8,232 bases of DNA from an uncultured Collinsella sp. (GTDB lineage Bacteria > Actinomycetota > Coriobacteriia > Coriobacteriales > Coriobacteriaceae): the NCBI GenBank assembly GCA_902489515.1, contig CABUAL010000072.1, forward strand, positions 1 to 8,232, given 5' to 3'. Made by a program: the position numbers and the translations under genes. The notes under the pieces were generated by a model. The model had not been told where the DNA came from and searched no databases. It saw only the letters and a list, made by a program, of their open reading frames with translations. Positions 4,247-8,232 of the stretch are shown one piece after another. Every line of letters begins with the position of its first letter. Position 1 is the stretch's first letter.

Positions 4247-6106
4247 TCACTGGGCGAATTGGCTGCGGTAGAGTTCGGCGTAGAAGCCGCCTGTCGCTAG
4301 CAGCTCGTCGTGCGTGCCGCGCTCGATAATCTCGCCGTCGCGCATCACCAGAATGCAGTCGGCGTTGCGGATGGTGCTCAGGCGATGCGCCACCACAAAG
4401 CTCGTACGGCCGGCCATAAGCTCGTCGAATGCCGCCTGCACCTGCAGCTCGGTGCGGGTATCGATGCTCGACGTCGCCTCGTCCAGCAGCAGAATCGCCG
4501 GGTCGGTGAGCATGACGCGCGCGATGCACAGCAGCTGTTTTTGACCCTGGCTAAACATGCCGCCGTCCTCGCCGATGACCGTATCGTAGCCGCTTGGCAG
4601 CTGCACGATAAACTTGTGCGCGTGCGCGCGCTTGGCGGCTTCGATAACCTGTTCACGCGTGGCATCCGGGCAACCGTAAGCGATATTTTCCGCCACCGTG
4701 CCCTCGAACAGCCACGTATCCTGCAGCACCATGCCAAAGGCGCGGCGCAGGCTTGCGCGCGTGTAGCCACGCGAAGACCGGCCATCGACCATGATGCGTC
4801 CGGCATCGATATCGTAAAACCGCAGCAGCAAATTGATGAGCGTTGTCTTTCCGCAGCCCGTGGGGCCGACCAGGGCAAAACGCATGCCGGGCTTGGCCTC
4901 GATGCAGATATCCTGCAGCAGCTTGCGGTCGGGCACATAGCTAAAGTCCACGTGTTCAAAAGTCACCTCGCCACGCGGGGCGGCAAGCTCCACGGTGTCT
5001 GGCGCATCGGGCTCCTGCTCGCGGGCGTCGAGCAGTGCAAACATGCGGCGCGCCGAGGCATACGCCGTCTGGATTTGCGTAATGACGTTGGTAACCTCGT
5101 TGAACGGCTTGGTGTACTGGTTAGCATAGGACAGGAAAATCTGCACGCCGCCCACCGTAAGCGCCGCGGGCACGCCCGTGATCACGCCCACGCAGCCGAT
5201 CACAGCGACCACGGCATAGATGATGTTATTGATAAAGCGCGTGCCGGGGTTGGAGAGCGAACCCATAAACTGCGCGCGCTCGCCTGCCGTATAGAGCTCG
5301 GCGTTGAGGGCGTCGAAGCGCGCTTGGGCGTTCGGGCCGTAGGCAAACGCATCCACCAGTTTTTGCTCGCCCACATACTCCTCGATATGGCCACCGAGCT
5401 GACCTTGAATGCGCTGCTGTGCCGTAAAGCTCTTGTTGGAAAGCTTAGCGATGGCGCCGGCTGCAAAAATGGAAAGCGGCGTGACGAGCACCACCACGAG
5501 CGTCATGGTCAGGTTGATGGAGAGCATAAACGCGAGCGTGCCCACAATGGTGATAACGCCGGTAAAGAGTTGCGTGAAGCCTTGCAGCAAGCCATCGCCA
5601 ACCTGGTCGACATCGTTGACCACGCGGCTCATAAGGTCGCCGTGGGCATGGCTGTCGATAAAGCTGAGCGGCATGCGGCTGAGCTTGTCGCTCGCCTCCA
5701 CGCGCATGTCGCGCACCGTCTCGTAGGACAGGCGGTTAACGCAGTAGCCCTGCAGCCACTGGAAGGCCGCAGCACCTACGACGACAATCGCGAGCTTGGT
5801 GACAAGCGGCAGCAGCGCATCGAAGTCCACCTGTCCGGCGGCGACGATCAGGTCGATGCCTTCGCCGATGAGGATGGGCGTATAGAGTTGCAAGATCACC
5901 GAGATGGCGGCGCTCACAAACGACGCCGTAAACGAAATACGGTGCGGACGGACGTAGCCCATCAGGCGGCGGGTCACCGCGCCCACGGGATAGCGCTCAG
6001 GGTCGCCAGGCTGGCGTGGGCCGTCGCCCAGGTCGTTGAGCTTGTCGTTGCCGGACACATTGGCCGTCATCGTGGCGACCGAACCGGACGAAGTGTACGG
6101 ATTCAT
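4247..6106 (-). CDS. ABC exporter half-transporter, consensus-site subunit of a heterodimer
   Basis: A 619-residue fusion of an exporter-type membrane domain (about six helices, residues 55-335) and an ATPase domain (about 370-610). Visible motifs are Walker A GPTGCGKTT (K420), Q-loop Q462 in VLQDTWLF, signature FSQGQ at 518-522, Walker B LLLDEATSSID with catalytic E543, and switch H574 in VAHRLST. Walker B Glu and switch His are intact, but the signature is FSQGQ instead of LSGGQ. In heterodimeric exporters such as TM287/288 and BmrCD this pattern marks the subunit whose signature faces the degenerate site, while its own Walker motifs meet the partner's good signature. A charged, low-hydrophobicity leader of about 40 residues precedes the first helix. 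The ATG at 6106 directly follows the TAA of the upstream gene, and GGGAGG lies 8 nt before it, inside the upstream coding end. This indicates translational coupling and one operon. The substrate (drug, lipid, peptide) cannot be read from sequence. Confidence 0.93.
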   Translation of the reverse strand: MNPYTSSGSVATMTANVSGNDKLNDLGDGPRQPGDPERYPVGAVTRRLMGYVRPHRISFTASFVSAAISVILQLYTPILIGEGIDLIVAAGQVDFDALLPLVTKLAIVVVGAAAFQWLQGYCVNRLSYETVRDMRVEASDKLSRMPLSFIDSHAHGDLMSRVVNDVDQVGDGLLQGFTQLFTGVITIVGTLAFMLSINLTMTLVVVLVTPLSIFAAGAIAKLSNKSFTAQQRIQGQLGGHIEEYVGEQKLVDAFAYGPNAQARFDALNAELYTAGERAQFMGSLSNPGTRFINNIIYAVVAVIGCVGVITGVPAALTVGGVQIFLSYANQYTKPFNEVTNVITQIQTAYASARRMFALLDAREQEPDAPDTVELAAPRGEVTFEHVDFSYVPDRKLLQDICIEAKPGMRFALVGPTGCGKTTLINLLLRFYDIDAGRIMVDGRSSRGYTRASLRRAFGMVLQDTWLFEGTVAENIAYGCPDATREQVIEAAKRAHAHKFIVQLPSGYDTVIGEDGGMFSQGQKQLLCIARVMLTDPAILLLDEATSSIDTRTELQVQAAFDELMAGRTSFVVAHRLSTIRNADCILVMRDGEIIERGTHDELLATGGFYAELYRSQFAQ

Positions 6107-6120
6107 TTAGCAGCCCTCCC
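6107..6120 (-). promoter_or_regulatory. Internal ribosome binding site and stop/start junction of the ABC pair
   Basis: On the minus strand GGGAGG is followed by 8 nt ending in the TAA stop (6109-6107), then directly by the ATG (6106-6104). The Shine-Dalgarno sequence lies within the last codons of the first subunit, so ribosomes finishing it can re-initiate. This suits equimolar subunits. Confidence 0.7.
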
Positions 6121-7963
6121 TTGCGCACGTGGATGCCGGGGCAGCCGGGGCGGATGCGGGCGTCGCGCTCCCCTGCTGGCCCTCGAGCTCCTCGCGGCGC
6201 AGCTGCGACTGGCAAATCTCGCGATAGAGCTGGCAGGTCGTATACAGATCGTCGTGCGTACCCAGGCCCGCGACCGAGCCGTGGTCGAGCACGCAGATCA
6301 TGTCGGCATCGCGCACGGTCGAGACGCGCTGGCTCACGATCACCGTGGTCAGCGGGAGTCCGCCCGCGGCGGCCCCGCGTGCGCTGCGCTCGCGGATGGC
6401 ATGGCGAAGCGCCGCGTCGGTCTTAAAGTCGAGCGCCGAGGCGGAATCGTCCATGATCAGAACCTGCGGCGAGCCCACCAGGGCACGCGCAATGGTCAGG
6501 CGCTGGCGCTGACCGCCGCTGAAGTTCTTGCCGCCCGCCTCGACCGGGGCGTCGAGCCCCTGCGGCTTGTTGCGCACGAACTCGCTGGCCTGCGCCATAT
6601 CGAGCGCCGCCCAAAGCTCCTCGTCGGCCGCCGACTCGTCGCGCCAGGTTAGGTTGCTGCGGATCGTGCCGCTCACGAGCGACGCGCGCTGCGGAACAGT
6701 CGCAACCACATGGCGCAGCTGGTCGAGCGGCCAAGCGCGCACGTCGGAGCCCATCACGCTCACACTGCCGGTACCCGCATCGTACAGACGCGGGATAAGC
6801 GAGACGAGCGTGGACTTACCGCTGCCCGTACCGCCGATAATGCCGAGCGTCTTGCCCAGCGGAAGCTCCAGGGTCACATCGTTGACGGCGTTGGCAGCGC
6901 CGGTGCCAAAGGAGAAGCTCGCATGGCTCAAGCTCAGCGCAGGGGCCGGAACAGCGCCACCCGCCAGGTCGCTCAGCTCGGGCAGCGCAACCGGCTGATT
7001 GCCCTCGTCGGTGATGCTCGGCACGCAATTGAGCACCTCATTGATGCGCGACGCGCTGGCGCTCGCCTTGGTAAAGACAACGACCAGGTTGGCCACGTAG
7101 ACGATGGAGGTGAGGGTCTGCGTCATGTAGTTCACAAACGCCATGACCTGGCCCTGCGTAAGCTCGCCCACGTTGACCTGGATGCCGCCCACCCACAGGA
7201 TGGCGCACACGCCCAGGTTCATCACCAAAAACGTGACGGGATTAAGGATTGACGAGAGCTTGCCCACCGCGATGGCGGTATTGGCCTGGTCATCGGCGGC
7301 TTGGGCAAAGCGCTCGCGCTCGTGATCTTCGCGTACAAAGGCGCGAACCACGCGGGCGCCCGAAAGCCCCTCGCGGCAAATGAGCGCGATGCGGTCGAGC
7401 TTTGCCTGCAGCTGCTTGTAGTACGGAATGCAGCGCGCCATGACAAACCAAAACACCAGGCCAATGGCGGGCGTGCAAATCAAAAAGATCATGCCGAGCT
7501 TAAGGTCGATGGCAAGGGCCGCGCACATAGAGCCCACCGCCAAGAAGGGCCAGCGGATGAGCATGCGTACGCCCAGCGCCACAGCGAGCTGCACCTGGTT
7601 GACGTCGTTGGTGATGCGGGTGATAAGCGACGGCGTGCCAAAGCGGTCGAGTTCGGCATAGCTCAACTTGTTGATGTGCTGGTAGAGCGCACCGCGGATA
7701 TCGGTGCCCATGCCCTGCGAGGTGAGCGCCGCCATCTTTTGGCAGACGAGCGTAAACGAGATGCCGATCACAGCCATGGCGCCAAGCAGCATACCGTAGT
7801 GGACGACGGCGTTGACATCGTGTGCGCCAATACCCTTATCGATCATCTGGGCAATCACCAGCGGCGTCAGCAGGTCAAAGATCACTTCGATCAGCTTACA
7901 CACAGGGCCAATCACCATATACCGGCGAAACTTACCACCAAAACGCCTGAGCAGCTCAATCAT
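6107..7963 (-). CDS. ABC exporter half-transporter, degenerate-site subunit of a heterodimer
   Basis: A 618-residue half-transporter with about six membrane helices (near 16-38, 54-76, 130-151, 155-178, 245-270, 275-300) and an ATPase domain from about 345 to 585. Visible motifs are Walker A GGTGSGKST (K383), Q-loop Q425 in TVPQRAS and a standard signature FSGGQ at 481-485. Walker B is IMDDSASALD, in which the catalytic Glu is Asp (D506). The switch motif is VSQRVST, in which the His is Gln (Q545). The Asp and Gln changes are the hallmark of the degenerate ATP site in heterodimeric exporters (TM287 type), so this subunit's Walker site should bind but poorly hydrolyse ATP, while its intact signature completes the partner's active site. 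It is the first gene of a two-gene operon; AGGGAG lies 9 nt before the ATG. The C-terminal 25 or so residues are an Ala/Pro/Ser-rich tail ending CAREGC, probably disordered. Function: ATP-driven export across the cytoplasmic membrane, substrate unknown. Confidence 0.93.
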   Translation of the reverse strand: MIELLRRFGGKFRRYMVIGPVCKLIEVIFDLLTPLVIAQMIDKGIGAHDVNAVVHYGMLLGAMAVIGISFTLVCQKMAALTSQGMGTDIRGALYQHINKLSYAELDRFGTPSLITRITNDVNQVQLAVALGVRMLIRWPFLAVGSMCAALAIDLKLGMIFLICTPAIGLVFWFVMARCIPYYKQLQAKLDRIALICREGLSGARVVRAFVREDHERERFAQAADDQANTAIAVGKLSSILNPVTFLVMNLGVCAILWVGGIQVNVGELTQGQVMAFVNYMTQTLTSIVYVANLVVVFTKASASASRINEVLNCVPSITDEGNQPVALPELSDLAGGAVPAPALSLSHASFSFGTGAANAVNDVTLELPLGKTLGIIGGTGSGKSTLVSLIPRLYDAGTGSVSVMGSDVRAWPLDQLRHVVATVPQRASLVSGTIRSNLTWRDESAADEELWAALDMAQASEFVRNKPQGLDAPVEAGGKNFSGGQRQRLTIARALVGSPQVLIMDDSASALDFKTDAALRHAIRERSARGAAAGGLPLTTVIVSQRVSTVRDADMICVLDHGSVAGLGTHDDLYTTCQLYREICQSQLRREELEGQQGSATPASAPAAPASTCAREGC

Positions 7964-8007
7964 AAAAAGGCGCTCCCTATCATCATCTCAATTCAATCTG
8001 ATTCATG

Positions 8008-8036
8008 ATAGTACGGAGAACCCTGGAGATGCGTAA
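8008..8036 (-). promoter_or_regulatory. Candidate promoter of the ABC operon (weak)
   Basis: Minus strand: -10 TACTAT (8013-8008, 4 of 6), 17-nt spacer, weak -35 TTACGC (8036-8031). It lies 45 nt upstream of the first ABC start. The poor -35 would fit a promoter needing an activator at the motif just upstream (8043-8056). Confidence 0.3.
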
Positions 8037-8042
8037 GCAACT

Positions 8043-8056
8043 CGTTACAGATGTAA
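8043..8056. promoter_or_regulatory. Shared motif CGTWACAGATGTAA, copy 2
   Basis: CGTTACAGATGTAA contains the perfect palindrome TTACA-GA-TGTAA at 8045-8056, a plausible dimeric-regulator site about 80 nt upstream of the first ABC start codon. It is 13 of 14 identical to the copy at 3996-4009 upstream of the flavodoxin-like gene. Confidence 0.35.
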
Positions 8057-8232
8057 GGGCAACGGTCACTAGCGCCCAAGGCACGTAGCAGCCGATGTTT
8101 TGGCAACGCCAGCGAGCGGCATAACGCCGGGGATTCAATTATCAGATAAATGTGACCCTTCAGGCGGTTTTGGTCGGCTACCCGCGGGTGCCGGCAGGGC
8201 GCTTGGTAGTCGAGCGATCCCGCAGGCGAAGC

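Larger units (their letters stand above)
7964..8232. other. Upstream region of the ABC operon, no convincing gene
   Basis: A minus-strand frame is open from the right edge to a TGA at 7995-7993 (79 codons), but it uses ATA, TTA, CTA and AGT codons that the real genes avoid and shows no recognisable motif. A second minus frame ends at 8134 and a plus GTG frame from 8152 runs off the edge; neither has support. The stretch 8130-8150 is AT-rich. A short hairpin lies at 8176-8192 (GGC-ACCC/GGGT type stem). The operon promoter region and the shared motif are listed separately. Confidence 0.4.

Noticed and set aside
4310..6652. 780-codon plus-strand open frame opposite both ABC genes
   Set aside because: It lies antisense to two genes with full motif sets, spans their junction and gives a His/Arg/Ala-rich translation with no domain. 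Long antisense frames are expected where codons end in G/C.
7993..8232. Minus-strand frame open from the right edge to 7993, ending 30 nt before the ABC operon
   Set aside because: It uses codons avoided by the real genes, has no recognisable motif and covers the likely promoter region. It could only be revived by sequence to the right and a database match.
8152..8232. Plus-strand GTG frame running off the right edge (MTLQAVLVGYPRVPAGR...)
   Set aside because: No Shine-Dalgarno sequence, no family resemblance and only 27 codons visible.

Overview
The window is GC-rich bacterial DNA with long G/C-ending reading frames and compact intergenic regions. Gene content and protein style suggest an actinobacterial gut anaerobe of the Coriobacteriia, most likely Collinsella or a relative. 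That assignment comes from general resemblance, not a search. There are four intact genes, one gene cut by the left edge, and one doubtful small frame.

Layout. 1-251 (-): the N-terminal part of a probable nitroreductase-family protein, whose last visible codons look unlike the family. 252-464: divergent promoter region. 465-2765 (+): a 766-residue polytopic membrane enzyme of the lipoteichoic acid synthase/phosphoglycerol transferase family, with all recognisable sulfatase-fold catalytic residues. 2766-3371: a 606-nt non-coding stretch that is far from empty. It holds a 128-nt inverted repeat with a terminator hairpin nested in its centre, three palindromic units at about 62-bp spacing, a perfect 17-bp tandem duplication overlapping a possible small minus-strand frame, and a strong minus-strand terminator. 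3372-3923 (-): a flavodoxin-like protein. 3924-4246: an AT-richer intergenic region with a predicted promoter and four head-to-tail 23-bp direct repeats carrying GTGAAAC. 4247-7963 (-): two back-to-back ABC exporter half-transporters that together make an asymmetric heterodimer. 7964-8232: their upstream region, with no convincing gene.

How the genes fit together. The two ABC genes are transcribed leftwards as one unit: the first stop codon directly abuts the second start codon. Their degenerate motifs are complementary, so they should form one exporter with one hydrolytic and one degenerate ATP site. The flavodoxin-like gene lies downstream in the same orientation after 323 nt, with its own predicted promoter. 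A 14-bp motif (CGTWACAGATGTAA) occurs at a similar distance upstream of both the ABC operon and the flavodoxin-like gene, hinting at shared control. The LTA-synthase-like gene is a separate rightward unit.

No complete novel system is evident. The least explained material is the non-coding DNA: the 23-bp repeat array, the palindromic array and the long nested hairpin.
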